Shown: positions 9,384 to 18,329 of the stretch, piece after piece
How the letters are laid out: the number at the start of each line of letters is the position of its first letter
Numbering within the stretch: position 1 is the first letter of the stretch
Source: Paenibacillus sp. UNC451MF
Lineage (GTDB): Bacteria; Bacillota; Bacilli; Paenibacillales; NBRC-103111
Length of the DNA stretch: 64,000 bases
Direction: 5' to 3'
Assembly (NCBI RefSeq): GCF_000686845.1
Contig: NZ_JMLS01000009.1
Coordinates: 186,001-250,000, forward strand
Translations under genes and position numbers: made by a program
The notes under the pieces: model-generated
Databases searched by the model: none
What the model was told of the DNA's origin: nothing
Seen by the model: the letters and a program-made list of their open reading frames with translations, nothing else

Positions 9384-9418
9384 AGCCCGGTAACCCGCTT
9401 TACAGCGGTTACCGGGCT
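9384..9418. terminator. Hairpin terminator between convergent genes
   Basis: AGCCCGGTAACCCGCT pairs with AGCGGTTACCGGGCT, with one bulged base and a 4-base loop. It lies between the convergent GNAT and PASTA-protein genes and could serve both. The T-tract is weak on either side. Confidence 0.6.
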
Positions 9419-9434
9419 TAGTCATTTGAATTCC

Positions 9435-10751
9435 TTATTGGCCCTTGCTGACCCAAAATGTCACGTTGCCACCCACCTGTGCCGCCGCATTCGGCTGCGG
9501 GTCCTGCTTAAACACTTTTCCTTTTTCCATATCATTCGGTTCAATATTAAAATTGAAGTGAAGCCCCGCTGCCAAAGCAGCTTTGCCCGCTTCCTCCTGA
9601 GTCATACCAATCAAGCTCGGCACCTGTGTCGGACTGCCTTCAGGCTTCACGCTGCCATTATCAGGCTGCTTCGTCTCCTTCGGCGCATCCGGCTTGGGTG
9701 TTGCTGACGGCTCGGGTGTCGGTGTTGGTGTCGTTTCCGTAACGGCATTGCTCGGAGGAATGTAGCCTTTATCCGGCTTCAACGTCTCGATAAGTCCCAT
9801 CAAAATAAGCACCGAGCATATTCCGATGACGACGATCGCTCCGCCGATGAAGAGCAGTTTTTTCATTACGCTCCCCACCGTGAATCGACGCGGCTCATCC
9901 TCTTCCTCATCTTCTTCCTCGACTTTAGCAGCATGTCGTTCAGGCTCGTCTAGGTTTACAGCCTTCTTGCGCGTCGGCACTTCGGCTGCTGATGATTTCA
10001 TCACAGTCGAAACCGGCTTCTTCTTCACTTCGGGCTCCTCGGTCCTCGTCATGCTTTGTGAGCTTCTCATGATTACCACACGGGCGAGCTGGGTAATAAA
10101 TAATTTTAACGGAACATCCTCCGTCATTGCCTGCTGTATTAACGGAACTAGCACGCTTCTTTGTTCAGTCGGGATATCCCTTAACGCTTGCTGCACAGCA
10201 GCATCATCTACACTCGGCTGTGTTCCAGTCAAGCCTGACAGCATTTGCAGCAGTAAGCTGCTCAACCCCCGAGTCCCACGCTGTGTGCTCGCTCCCTGCT
10301 CCCAATAATTCATAATGACTGGGTGCCGCTCCGAATCCAGCCAAATATTATCCGGACGAACGGAGAACCCGACGATGCCGTCCTCCAAAGCTTTTTGCAT
10401 ACCTAACGCAAGCTTATGCACAATGGATATCATTTCCGGAAAGTTCATCGTTTTTTTATCAATTTCTTCAACCAGCAGCGTGCCGTTGCATGGCTTCAAC
10501 ACGGCAATTAGCCGATTAGCCGTGCTGCTGTAGCCGGTATCTAAAATGTGTATGAAAGCCCTGTCCGTAAATTGGGATGCTTCCCCTATCATTTGTGTAT
10601 ATGTCTGAACAAACTCATCGTCCGGAATATCGAGAGAATACAGAATGACTTTTCGATTTAACGATAAATCTTTACCCATATAAACCATTCCGCCGTCCAA
10701 AGGTAGGATTGGTTGCTCAGGCACATATCTCTGTTCCATGCGATCTTCCAT
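9435..10751 (-). CDS. Membrane pseudokinase with single extracellular PASTA domain
   Basis: The 438-residue protein has an N-terminal region of about 230 residues that keeps the outline of a Ser/Thr kinase but has lost its catalytic residues. The beta-3 lysine position reads VILYSLD, the catalytic loop reads FSVRPDNIWL without the HRD aspartate, and the DFG position reads MNYWEQG. A charged, acidic linker (about 240-295) leads to one membrane segment (about 298-322). Outside are a Thr/Pro-rich stretch and one PASTA domain (VPSLIGMTQEEAGKAAL to TFWVSKGQ), the domain that binds muropeptides or lipid II in PrkC/Stk1 kinases. It is probably a non-catalytic cell-wall sensor or scaffold. AAGGGGG lies about 9 bases before the ATG. 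Confidence 0.8.
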   Translation of the reverse strand: MEDRMEQRYVPEQPILPLDGGMVYMGKDLSLNRKVILYSLDIPDDEFVQTYTQMIGEASQFTDRAFIHILDTGYSSTANRLIAVLKPCNGTLLVEEIDKKTMNFPEMISIVHKLALGMQKALEDGIVGFSVRPDNIWLDSERHPVIMNYWEQGASTQRGTRGLSSLLLQMLSGLTGTQPSVDDAAVQQALRDIPTEQRSVLVPLIQQAMTEDVPLKLFITQLARVVIMRSSQSMTRTEEPEVKKKPVSTVMKSSAAEVPTRKKAVNLDEPERHAAKVEEEDEEEDEPRRFTVGSVMKKLLFIGGAIVVIGICSVLILMGLIETLKPDKGYIPPSNAVTETTPTPTPEPSATPKPDAPKETKQPDNGSVKPEGSPTQVPSLIGMTQEEAGKAALAAGLHFNFNIEPNDMEKGKVFKQDPQPNAAAQVGGNVTFWVSKGQ

Positions 10752-11193
10752 CTATAGCAGCCCCCTTTCTCTTTAAATACCCTATCCATCTTACTCATAT
10801 AGTTCGGACTTTAGTCCGGATTTTCGTTGATACGTCCGAAAAAAAAGCAAAACTAGCCCCAACGTGAGGGCATTTTTTTATATTACCCATTCTATTATAT
10901 AACGAATCAACAAAAAAGCCGACTTTTGCGAAATGAAGTCCAATCGTCCTTTGTTTTTCATATATATGGGTTAAAAGAGCAGCAGCCGCTTCCCCAGAAT
11001 ACTTTTTTCCCGTTATGCAGACTTAGAGGCTTCGAACGGTAATAAACCTGAGAACGGCCACCGCTGAATCACAACAATGAGATCATACGCTCGAATTTCT
11101 GTTTTTTTTGCCTTATTTCTCGTTTTACAATGAAACTTGCCGCTGATTATAATGGACGAATCATTCATGAAAATCGAAAGGGATTATATAACC
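10752..11193. other. Intergenic region with short hairpins, no gene seen
   Basis: This is the divergent region between the PASTA protein and the EamA transporter. CGGACT-TT-AGTCCG at 10805-10818 is a perfect small hairpin followed by TTTT. GCCC(8)GGGC near 10857-10872 is followed by a T-run. The rest is AT-rich, and I see no open frame with a ribosome binding site. Confidence 0.5.
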
Positions 11194-12084
11194 ATGGCCC
11201 AACAGGCTGTTATTTGGCGTTTGCTTGGCGTCTCTTTATTGTGGGGATGCAATTATGTTGCAAGCGCCTATTTGCTGAGAGATTTTTCTCCTATTTTCTT
11301 GTCTTACTCTCGTTTAGTATTAACCTCGCTCTTCTTAATTTCCGTCGCTTTAATCAATAGGAAAATGAAGCGTCCAACCGTTCAAGAGTGGCTTATCCTG
11401 CTGTTTGCAGGCCTGTTCGGCACCCTGTTCAACCAGTTCTTCTATTTCATAGGCCTCCAGCACTCTACAGCTGGCAATGCGTCGCTCATCATTGCACTTT
11501 CGCCGGTCGCTACGACCTTGCTTGCCCGAATTTTTCTAAGAGAAGCCATCACGGTAAACAAATTGACCGGTGCCGGCCTGGCTCTGGTAGGTGTTGTCCT
11601 TATCGTATTGTTCGGAGGCAAATCGATCGGCATCTCACAAGGGGATATCCTGCTGCTATTAGCTATGATCGCTCTATCTGTCAGCTTGCTGTTCATCCGT
11701 AAACTGACTACCAGCATGCCTTCCTACGACATTACCATTTTTGCTACCGTGATGGGCACTGTCTTGATGACGCCTGCTGCTTTGTGGGAAGCGAGTCAAG
11801 GACAAATGCATTTCAGCCTGCATATGACGATGTGGCTGGTGTTGGCTTGTGCCGCTATCTTTGGCCAAGGCTTAGCCGGGTTTTGGTGGAATCAGGGCAT
11901 TTCTGAAGTTGGCGCATCCACCAGCTCCATGTTTATGAATATTCCTCCGTTCGTTGCGATTATCGTGGCTTATTTGGTTCTGGGAGATACGATACAGATA
12001 GTGCAAATCGCTGGAGGGGTTCTCATCCTTGCAGGCGTAGCCATATCCAACCGCAGAACGGCCGTACAGGCTGCGGCTTCATAG
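11194..12084 (+). CDS. EamA/DMT family transporter
   Basis: About 296 residues with ten hydrophobic segments and the two EamA repeats: LGVSLLWGCNYVASAY at the start of the first, and GNASLIIALSPVATTLLARIF inside it. It is an inner-membrane drug/metabolite-type permease, usually an exporter of metabolites or amino acids; the substrate cannot be read. The frame is open from a TTG at 11137 and has ATGs at 11152 and 11167, but only the ATG at 11194 follows a purine-rich AAAGGGA and gives the normal family length. Confidence 0.88.
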   Translation: MAQQAVIWRLLGVSLLWGCNYVASAYLLRDFSPIFLSYSRLVLTSLFLISVALINRKMKRPTVQEWLILLFAGLFGTLFNQFFYFIGLQHSTAGNASLIIALSPVATTLLARIFLREAITVNKLTGAGLALVGVVLIVLFGGKSIGISQGDILLLLAMIALSVSLLFIRKLTTSMPSYDITIFATVMGTVLMTPAALWEASQGQMHFSLHMTMWLVLACAAIFGQGLAGFWWNQGISEVGASTSSMFMNIPPFVAIIVAYLVLGDTIQIVQIAGGVLILAGVAISNRRTAVQAAAS

Positions 12085-12164
12085 AACATAGAAGATTTAA
12101 GGCGTTCCGCTGCGGTGCGCCTTATTTACATTAAGAGTCTATTCACTTTTTTCCTAATCCATTT

Positions 12165-12190
12165 TAATGTAATGTAATGTAATATAATAT
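12165..12190. repeat. Short tandem repeat (TAATG/TAATA units)
   Basis: Five near-identical 5-base units, three TAATG and two TAATA, lie in the AT-rich spacer after the EamA gene. Such tracts can vary in length by slippage, but this one is not inside a gene or an obvious promoter. Confidence 0.6.
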
Positions 12191-12302
12191 GACATGATTT
12201 TATTTAAAAAGACCTGATTCCTTATATTTTGACGAAATATTCCCTTTTTCCACTACAACTGTGTTGAATAATGTTGTTTTTGCGTGAATTATATTTACAC
12301 AC

Positions 12303-12327
12303 TTGACTATGCGCTATACAATATAGC
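12303..12327 (+). promoter_or_regulatory. Putative operator upstream of the aromatic exporter gene
   Basis: TTGACT at 12303 could be a -35 element. Just after it is a perfect inverted repeat, GCTATA-CAA-TATAGC (12313-12327), 23 bases before the ATG. The spacing suggests a repressor site; no regulator is assigned. Confidence 0.35.
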
Positions 12328-12350
12328 AAAACGCAAATGGTGGTGACAAC

Positions 12351-13283
12351 ATGATGAAGATGAAGATCGGCTTTCGCACCCTCAAAACCGCCGTCGGCGT
12401 CAGTCTTTCCATTTTACTTGCCCAGCTGCTGCAGCTCGAATACTATTCCGCAGCGGGCATTCTTACACTGCTTTGTATTCAAAAATCAAGAAAACAATCG
12501 ACTCAAGCCGTCATCAGCCGATTCTTTGCCTGTCTGTCCGGGCTTCTGTTCTCCAGCCTGTTGTTTGTCATTATCGGCTATCATTCGTATTCTTTTCTAG
12601 TCTACCTGCTGTTGTTCATCCCCTTCTGTGTGCGGTTCCGTATGCAGGAAGGCATTGCGAGCAGCTCGGTCATCGTCATGCATGTCTATATGCATCAAGG
12701 CATAGAACCGGCTTTTTTCCTCAATGAGTTTATGGTTATATTGATCGGTCTTGGGGTCGCGCTGCTGGTGAATTGGTACATGCCCAGTATCGATAAGGAG
12801 CTTAATCGGCGTAAGGAAGAAGTGGACCGACTCATTGCCGTTATTCTAAAAGAAATGGCTGCCTATCTCAAGGAGGGCTACACTCTTTGGGACGGTAAGG
12901 AATTATTGCAGTTGGGCGATGAGCTTCAGCAAGCCAAGAGGCTCGCGGTACTCGATGCCGAGAACAATTTGCTGCGCAAAACCAACTCTTACGAACATTA
13001 TTTTGATGTAAAAAGGCAGCAGTACGAAATACTGGAGCGAATGCTCCCATTCATTTCGAGAATATCGGTTAAGATGGAACAAGGCATTCGAATAGGGGAC
13101 TTTATTTTGGAGGTCAGCGACTCGAGTTCAGGGCGTTCTACTGCTCATCTGCGAGAAACGCTGCGCGCAATCCGCGAATATCATAAGCTTCTCCCGCTAC
13201 CGGAAACCCGGCATGAATTCGAGAATCGGGCCAGCCTCTATGCCGTGGCTAACGAGCTGGAGCGGTTTATTCATACGATGTAA
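12351..13283 (+). CDS. Aromatic acid exporter family protein (ArAE_1/YqjA-like)
   Basis: A 310-residue protein whose N-terminal 150 residues form about four membrane segments (TLKTAVGVSLSILLAQLLQL, IISRF-ACLSGLLFSSLLFV region), followed by a charged, helical cytosolic domain of about 160 residues. This two-part layout is that of the Bacillus YqjA/ArAE_1 family, related to exporters of aromatic carboxylic acids. GGTGGTGA lies 4-9 bases before the ATG. A transport role is by homology only. Confidence 0.85.
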   Translation: MMKMKIGFRTLKTAVGVSLSILLAQLLQLEYYSAAGILTLLCIQKSRKQSTQAVISRFFACLSGLLFSSLLFVIIGYHSYSFLVYLLLFIPFCVRFRMQEGIASSSVIVMHVYMHQGIEPAFFLNEFMVILIGLGVALLVNWYMPSIDKELNRRKEEVDRLIAVILKEMAAYLKEGYTLWDGKELLQLGDELQQAKRLAVLDAENNLLRKTNSYEHYFDVKRQQYEILERMLPFISRISVKMEQGIRIGDFILEVSDSSSGRSTAHLRETLRAIREYHKLLPLPETRHEFENRASLYAVANELERFIHTM

Positions 13284-13310
13284 TGTAACCCCAGTTGATA
13301 GATAATCACT

Positions 13311-13350
13311 ACACCGTAGTACTCCTCTCAAGGGATGCTGCGGTGTTTTT
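13311..13350 (+). terminator. Rho-independent terminator after the aromatic exporter gene
   Basis: ACACCG (13311-13316) pairs with CGGTGT (13341-13346), with further partial pairing inside, and is followed by TTTT. Confidence 0.6.
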
Positions 13351-13438
13351 GTTACGTCTCCACTTTCTTGTCCTCTCATTGTATAATATCCAATAACCTT
13401 TTATATCTTCTTACTGTGGAAAGAAAGGATGTGCAAAG

Positions 13439-14245
13439 ATGTCAGGCATACATTATTATCGAAATGCATCATTGCCTCTATTGGAAGCCAAAAGGTGCGA
13501 GGCATATGCGATTTCCTATAAAAAGCATTTTCACGAGGAGCACTCCATAGGCCTTATCGACAAGGGTACAAGCAAGGTTTGGTGCGATGGGAAAAAGCTC
13601 CAGGTCGAAGCCGGCAGTGTCCTCTGCTTTCCAGCTTATATGCCGCATGCTTGCAGTCCGGAGTCCAACTATAATTGGACATATAAAATGCTGTTTATTC
13701 ATCCCAAGTGGATTCAGTCTGCCTTCCGTGAGGATACGTCCCCTGACATTCCGTTCCTGTTCCAAAACCATAATAATAAAAGGGCAGCCGCATGCGTTAA
13801 TCAATGTGTGAGCACGCTGGAAACCACCATGGGTCCCATGGAAACTGAAGTTAGCTTTATCGATATGATCAGGACAATTAAAGACAACGACAGCGAGAAT
13901 ATAAAGCATGTTCGTCACGCATCATTGCCAAAGCACTTGAATCTGATCAAAGACTATTTGCATGAACATTTCAAAGAAAAGATAACATTAGACGACTTGG
14001 AACGGGAGACGGGGATCAGCAAATTTCATCTTAGCCATTTATTCAAAAAAGGGAGCAGCCTCCCCCCTCATGCCTATCTAAATCTGCTGCGAATCAACTA
14101 CGCCAAGAAGGAGTTATCCCGGTCAAGACCTATTGCAGACATTGCTTTGGAAGCCGGATTTTATGATCAGAGTCATATGACCAAATTATTCATAAACACG
14201 GTGGGTCTTCCCCCGCAAAAATATGCATCCTCGATCAGAGTATAA
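13439..14245 (+). CDS. AraC family transcriptional regulator with cupin sensor
   Basis: 268 residues. The N-terminal half has a cupin-like AraC_binding domain (HFHEEHSIGLIDKGTSKVW, GSVLCFPAYMPHAC). The C-terminal 100 residues hold the two helix-turn-helix motifs: ITLDDLERETGISKFHLSHLFKK and IADIALEAGFYDQSHMTKLF. This is the usual layout for a ligand-responsive regulator of AraC type. The next gene in the same direction, a proline dehydrogenase homologue 77 bases away, is a possible target. Confidence 0.93.
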   Translation: MSGIHYYRNASLPLLEAKRCEAYAISYKKHFHEEHSIGLIDKGTSKVWCDGKKLQVEAGSVLCFPAYMPHACSPESNYNWTYKMLFIHPKWIQSAFREDTSPDIPFLFQNHNNKRAAACVNQCVSTLETTMGPMETEVSFIDMIRTIKDNDSENIKHVRHASLPKHLNLIKDYLHEHFKEKITLDDLERETGISKFHLSHLFKKGSSLPPHAYLNLLRINYAKKELSRSRPIADIALEAGFYDQSHMTKLFINTVGLPPQKYASSIRV

Positions 14246-14322
14246 CCCAGCAATTTTATACAATACGCCCCGTGCAACCAGAAGTATAATGTGCCTAATA
14301 CGACCTAAAGGGGGCACGAGAC

Positions 14323-15288
14323 TTGAACACGCTGCTTATTGAACAACATTTTTCCGAAGCCTTAAAATCGGTTGCACGCCGCGAGGATATTAAGGCGTAC
14401 ATCAAAGAAACTCCTCTACTGTATAGCTTGCTGAGTCGGGCTGCAGGGCGATATGTCGCCGGTGATGTCCTAGAAGACGGTTTAAACGCAGGCACACTTC
14501 TCCGAAACAAAGGCTACAATGTATCCCTGGAATATATAGGGGAAAATATTCGAATGCAGTCCGACTGTGAGCAGGCCGTAAAGGAGTTTCTGAAGCTTAT
14601 CCGGGCCTGCGGAGAAACAGGTGCGGCATCCAGAATTTCGTTGGACCTATCCCACATCGGATTGTCTATCAATCCTCAGTTGGCTTACAACAACCTTATT
14701 CTACTAGCCAAGGAAGCCGTAAGGCATAGCTTGACGATCCTCATCAGCATGGAGGAAGCCGCCAAAACAGATCTGATTCTTTCGGTATATAAGCAAGCTA
14801 TCGTCCATTGTTCCAATCTTGGTATCACACTGCAAGCACATCTCTACCGAACGCCGCAGGATTTGGAGACGCTGCTGCCTCTAGGAGGATGCATACGTAT
14901 TGTGAAAGGGGCTTATCAAGAGTCTGCCTTAGACGCTATGCCTCGTTCTAAGGCGTTGAACGATCAATTTTCAAAGCTCGTGGCCCGCTGTATACAGGCT
15001 GGCTGTTCTATCTCTGCGGCAACCCATGATGATGCATTAATAACGGAAATGAGGGAGCGAGGATATTTCGATATCTCTTATTTTGAGCTCGAAATGTTGT
15101 ATGGGATTCGTCCGGAGCTCAGCTCGAATCTGCATGCCGCCGGCTTCCCCGTGCGTATCTATCTCACCTATGGAGAAGAATGGTATTTGTACATATGCCA
15201 CCGAATTGCCGAGTTTCCCCCGAATGTCTACTTAGCGTTAACCGACATCATTCAAAGCGATACTAAACCTGCTGCTTTGTATGCATAG
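14323..15288 (+). CDS. Proline dehydrogenase family protein
   Basis: The 321-residue protein fits the FAD-dependent TIM-barrel proline dehydrogenase family (PutA N-terminal/FadM/PutB), with the motifs RIVKGAYQES and YGEEWYLYICHRIAEFPPNV. The enzyme oxidises proline to pyrroline-5-carboxylate. In well-studied members the last motif contains two adjacent arginines that hold the proline carboxylate (RRLAERP); here it reads CHRIAEFP, so one arginine is replaced by His. Substrate preference may therefore differ. The start is a TTG preceded by AAAGGGGG. Confidence 0.85.
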   Translation: MNTLLIEQHFSEALKSVARREDIKAYIKETPLLYSLLSRAAGRYVAGDVLEDGLNAGTLLRNKGYNVSLEYIGENIRMQSDCEQAVKEFLKLIRACGETGAASRISLDLSHIGLSINPQLAYNNLILLAKEAVRHSLTILISMEEAAKTDLILSVYKQAIVHCSNLGITLQAHLYRTPQDLETLLPLGGCIRIVKGAYQESALDAMPRSKALNDQFSKLVARCIQAGCSISAATHDDALITEMRERGYFDISYFELEMLYGIRPELSSNLHAAGFPVRIYLTYGEEWYLYICHRIAEFPPNVYLALTDIIQSDTKPAALYA

Positions 15289-15293
15289 TAAAA

Positions 15294-15312
15294 AGCCGGC
15301 TTCGCAGCCGGC
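15294..15312. terminator. Hairpin terminator between convergent genes
   Basis: AGCCGGCT-TCGC-AGCCGGC is a compact GC-rich hairpin with a stable tetraloop, between the proline dehydrogenase gene and the convergent HAD gene. On the minus strand it is followed by TTTT. Confidence 0.65.
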
Positions 15313-15340
15313 CTTGATGTTATCGTGTCCTGATCGTCTT

Positions 15341-15994
15341 TTAATTCAAACGCTGAATGACTTGCTCCAGACTCATTTCGTCCATAGAAGAGAGTCGCAA
15401 ATCATACTTCTCGAATGTTAAAAATTGAGTTAATTCGTTCGGCACAATAACGCATTTCAGTCCGGCCCTTGTTGCCGCCTTGGCCCCGTTGGATGAATCT
15501 TCGAAAGCGACGGATTCATGAGCTGATACCTCTAGATGCTCTAACGTTCTCAAATATAAGGTCGGGTCCGGTTTCACCTTCTCTACTTGATCCCCTGTAG
15601 AAATGACTTCAAAGTAGTCGTCAATTTGCAATTTTTTCAGAAAAAATTCAACCCATTCTCTTGTAGAGCTGGAGGCCAGCCCAATTTTGAGTCCTAACGA
15701 TTTGGCATCGTTCAAATAATCCCTGACCCCTTCTCTCATAGGAATCGCTTTCATTTTTACTTTATGCAGCTCTCTGGCTTGACGTTTGATATCATCTCTG
15801 GTCACTTGTAAACCTGCAACCTTCTCATCAATATACTGGTTCAGGACGGAATCATCCGTCCCGACACATCTCACAAACAGTTCCCAATGAAACTCGATTT
15901 GATAAATCTCGAACACTTCTTTATATGATTCATACCATACACTTTCCGTATCAATAATCAATCCGTCAAAATCAAATACAACCGCCTTAATCAT
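15341..15994 (-). CDS. HAD-IA family hydrolase (YhcW-like)
   Basis: 217 residues with the HAD motifs in order: nucleophile DFDGLIID at residues 8-15, LASSSTREWVEFF (motif II serine/threonine region), the motif III lysine in KPDPTLYLRTLEHL, and FEDSSNGAKAATRAG (motif IV). The alpha-helical cap after motif I places it with the beta-phosphoglucomutase-like phosphatases; it resembles Bacillus YhcW. It is probably a small-molecule phosphatase of unknown substrate. AGAGGGGGA precedes the ATG. Confidence 0.9.
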   Translation of the reverse strand: MIKAVVFDFDGLIIDTESVWYESYKEVFEIYQIEFHWELFVRCVGTDDSVLNQYIDEKVAGLQVTRDDIKRQARELHKVKMKAIPMREGVRDYLNDAKSLGLKIGLASSSTREWVEFFLKKLQIDDYFEVISTGDQVEKVKPDPTLYLRTLEHLEVSAHESVAFEDSSNGAKAATRAGLKCVIVPNELTQFLTFEKYDLRLSSMDEMSLEQVIQRLN

Positions 15995-16020
15995 GCTGAA
16001 TCCCCCTCTTTATTGATGGC

Positions 16021-16635
16021 TTACGGTAATACGTCGTCTTCAATCGCGCCCATTTTTATATACGTTATAATTTTGCGGGATTCGGCTTCTACTCTCTTAG
16101 CCCCTTCAGTGTTCAACCACCAGTTATCCTTTCTTGTTGACTGGTCATCTACAGGACATAGGGTGTAATCAACCCAATGGGGCATATAGGTTTTTAGAGT
16201 CAAATGTGCTCTTCTTACGTGATATGCGGACGTAACGACCAATAGTCTTCGGATATTGTGGAGCATAAAAGCTCTGTCGAGTACCAGCAACGATGAAAGA
16301 ACGTTTTCCTTCGTATGCTTCGATTCGGTTTCTATTAAAATATGCTGCGGTTCAACACCCAGCTCGATAGCTCTATCTCTCATTAACACAGCCTCGGATT
16401 TATTGGATTGTCCCGCCCATACGTTACCGCCAGAGAGGAGAAGCTTCGGAGCCCTGCCTTTTTTATATAAATCCACCGCTGCCGGCAATCTATATTTTAA
16501 GCTTCTATTACTTCCGAAAACAAAAATGCAGTCGCCGCATTGATCGTCATCTGCTATTCCTTCAAATAATAACTTCGTCATCTGCTCTATCGTTAAACGA
16601 TCAGGGTCCAATTCTGAAATTCGAATGGTAATCAC
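16021..16635 (-). CDS. YdcF family protein (DUF218)
   Basis: 204 residues with the DUF218 signature: DCIFVFGSNRSLKYRLPAAVDLYKKG, LLLSGGN, SKHTKENVLSS and LLVVTSAYHVRRA. This Rossmann-like domain is found in YdcF (which binds S-adenosylmethionine) and in SanA and ElyC envelope proteins. No membrane segment is visible, so this member is cytosolic. The start appears to be GTG. It reads in the same direction as the HAD gene downstream (26 bases). Confidence 0.85.
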   Translation of the reverse strand: MITIRISELDPDRLTIEQMTKLLFEGIADDDQCGDCIFVFGSNRSLKYRLPAAVDLYKKGRAPKLLLSGGNVWAGQSNKSEAVLMRDRAIELGVEPQHILIETESKHTKENVLSSLLVLDRAFMLHNIRRLLVVTSAYHVRRAHLTLKTYMPHWVDYTLCPVDDQSTRKDNWWLNTEGAKRVEAESRKIITYIKMGAIEDDVLP

Positions 16636-16850
16636 CCCGCTTCCCTAATATCAAACTTACAACTCTCTTCCATTTTATCATAAAACTATGGAAACGACCG
16701 GGCATGTCAAAATAATGTGTTGCAAACATATGTTCTATGTTATACATTTGTATTATGGGTAATAATGGGAGGTGGGGTTGTTCAATTGGTATCCGATTCG
16801 TAGTCGAAGCATCATCAAACTAAAAAGAACTCAAGGAGCTGAATTATATT

Positions 16851-17279
16851 ATGACGGTTAGATTGATCCCTTATTTAGTCATGAACGGTAACGCAAAGGA
16901 AGCTATTGAATTTTATGAAAAAGCATTGAATGCCAAGGTAATTCAAAGTCTGACGTTCGCGAATATGCCGGAAAATCCGGAATTTCCAATGCCTGATTCC
17001 GCTAAGGAGCTGATTGCTCACGCACTATTGAAGGTCGGCGAAACGGACCTAATGCTCTCCGATACCTTCCCAGGCCAGCCTCACCAAAGCGGCAATCAAG
17101 TTACGATCTGCATTTCAACTAGAGATGCGAGCGAATCCAAACAAATGTATGAAGCTTTGCAGCAGGGCGGTCATGTGAAAATGCCTCTGGAGGAAACACA
17201 TTTTAGTCCTGCTTTCGGTAATGTAAGGGACAAGTTCGGTATCACTTTCCAAATCTTTACCGAAGGTCAACAACAGTAG
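16851..17279 (+). CDS. VOC family protein (PhnB-like)
   Basis: 142 residues of the vicinal-oxygen-chelate fold as in PhnB/3-demethylubiquinone methyltransferase-like proteins: LIPYLVMNGNAKEAIEFYEKAL at the N-terminus and FGNVRDKFGITFQIF at the C-terminus. Members are dimeric small-molecule-binding proteins, some conferring resistance. No substrate can be assigned. AAGGAG precedes the ATG. Confidence 0.88.
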   Translation: MTVRLIPYLVMNGNAKEAIEFYEKALNAKVIQSLTFANMPENPEFPMPDSAKELIAHALLKVGETDLMLSDTFPGQPHQSGNQVTICISTRDASESKQMYEALQQGGHVKMPLEETHFSPAFGNVRDKFGITFQIFTEGQQQ

Positions 17280-17317
17280 GACAGCGGTACAGCTGCTGAT
17301 TACGCCTGTTCTGAAAC

Positions 17318-17770
17318 CTAATAGCCTTTGTTCGCATCATTGCGGCAAAGGCTATTTTGAGTGGATAGTGCTTCTATCAATTTATCTCTCGTTTCTTCTA
17401 ATCTTTTGTCCTCTCCATGAGAAAATAAAGGCTCGCTCCAACTGAAGCCATCCTCTTTGTACCTTGGGATTAGATGCATATGATAATGAGTCAAGTCATT
17501 GAATACGCCGCCATTCTGGCATACCGAGATTCCATCCGGATGGAATACTTGTTTAAGTAGCGAAGATAGCTTCATCGAGGTTTCCATGATGCAATGTGCG
17601 GTTACCATGTCCATTTCCTCAACATCCACAACATGCTTTTTCGGGAGGATGAGCGTATGTCCCTCGTTAAAAGGAGCAATGTCCAGAACACAGGTTACAT
17701 GCTCATTCTCGTAAACCACCTTGACATCGGGTTCAGTACCATTTGCAATTCGGCAGCCTAAACAATCCAT
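17318..17770 (-). CDS. HIT family protein
   Basis: About 150 residues. The HIT triad is in LTHYHMHLIPR, and DIAPFNEGHTLILPKKH is the typical preceding strand. These proteins hydrolyse or transfer nucleoside phosphates. The frame extends to 17866, but that part lies within the preceding GNAT gene; the ATG at 17770 follows GAGGAG and is separated from the GNAT stop by one base. The last codons form one arm of the terminator hairpin. Confidence 0.9.
   Translation of the reverse strand: MDCLGCRIANGTEPDVKVVYENEHVTCVLDIAPFNEGHTLILPKKHVVDVEEMDMVTAHCIMETSMKLSSLLKQVFHPDGISVCQNGGVFNDLTHYHMHLIPRYKEDGFSWSEPLFSHGEDKRLEETRDKLIEALSTQNSLCRNDANKGY
17320..17360. terminator. Bidirectional terminator overlapping the HIT gene end
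   Basis: AATAGCCTTTG (17320-17330) pairs with CAAAGGCTATT (17346-17356), with an inner CGCA-TCAT-TGCG stem. It is followed by TTTT on the plus strand, ending the VOC transcript, and overlaps the last codons of the minus-strand HIT gene. Confidence 0.75.
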
Positions 17771-17771
17771 G

Positions 17772-18329
17772 CTACAAGCTCTCCTCACTCGCCTGGACTC
17801 GTTTTGCCATAAAAATATCCGGCTTGCCGAATCCGTTCGCATCTGGTAATACTCCAACCACTTCATACCCTAGCTTTTTATAAAATCCATACGGATGTCT
17901 GTTCCGATTCGTCATGTTCATCACTTTACCTAGCACATCCGGGTAAAGGTCTTTTCCATATAGGCTTGTACTGTTCGTTTCATCGTCTGTACCTAGATAT
18001 ATCGTGATACCGCCTCTAGATTTGACACACGCTTCAAAATCAGCAACCAATGCTCTGCCGATGCCTTTACCCCGGCAGCTTTCATCTACGACCAGCGGAT
18101 GCAGTTCCCATACGTTGCCTCTATAATTGCTTTGGCCTGCAATCCAACCTACGACGGTACCGTCTTTTTCAACAGCAATTCGGCTTATTCGATCCTTCGG
18201 CAAGCTTTCTTCCACTTCCGACAGAGCTTCCTCAATGTCATTCCATGCTTCAGTAAAGCCTGCCATTAATAAGCCTGCAACCTTTTGTATACTTTTCTTA
18301 TCGTCTATAGTTAAATCGATAATCTGCAT
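17772..18329 (-). CDS. GNAT family N-acetyltransferase
   Basis: About 185 residues with the GNAT acetyl-CoA site ELHPLVVDESCRGKGIGRALVADFE and the later HPYGFYKKLGYEVVGVLPDANG, as in AAC(6')-like and related acetyltransferases. The frame is open from 18338, but the ATG at 18329 has the better-spaced AAAGGATGG. It forms a two-gene unit with the HIT gene (1-base gap). Substrate unknown. Confidence 0.85.
   Translation of the reverse strand: MQIIDLTIDDKKSIQKVAGLLMAGFTEAWNDIEEALSEVEESLPKDRISRIAVEKDGTVVGWIAGQSNYRGNVWELHPLVVDESCRGKGIGRALVADFEACVKSRGGITIYLGTDDETNSTSLYGKDLYPDVLGKVMNMTNRNRHPYGFYKKLGYEVVGVLPDANGFGKPDIFMAKRVQASEESL

Noticed and set aside
12165-12190. TAATG tandem repeat as a phase-variation switch
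   Set aside because: It lies in the spacer after a gene, more than 150 bases before the next start, with no promoter element spanning it.
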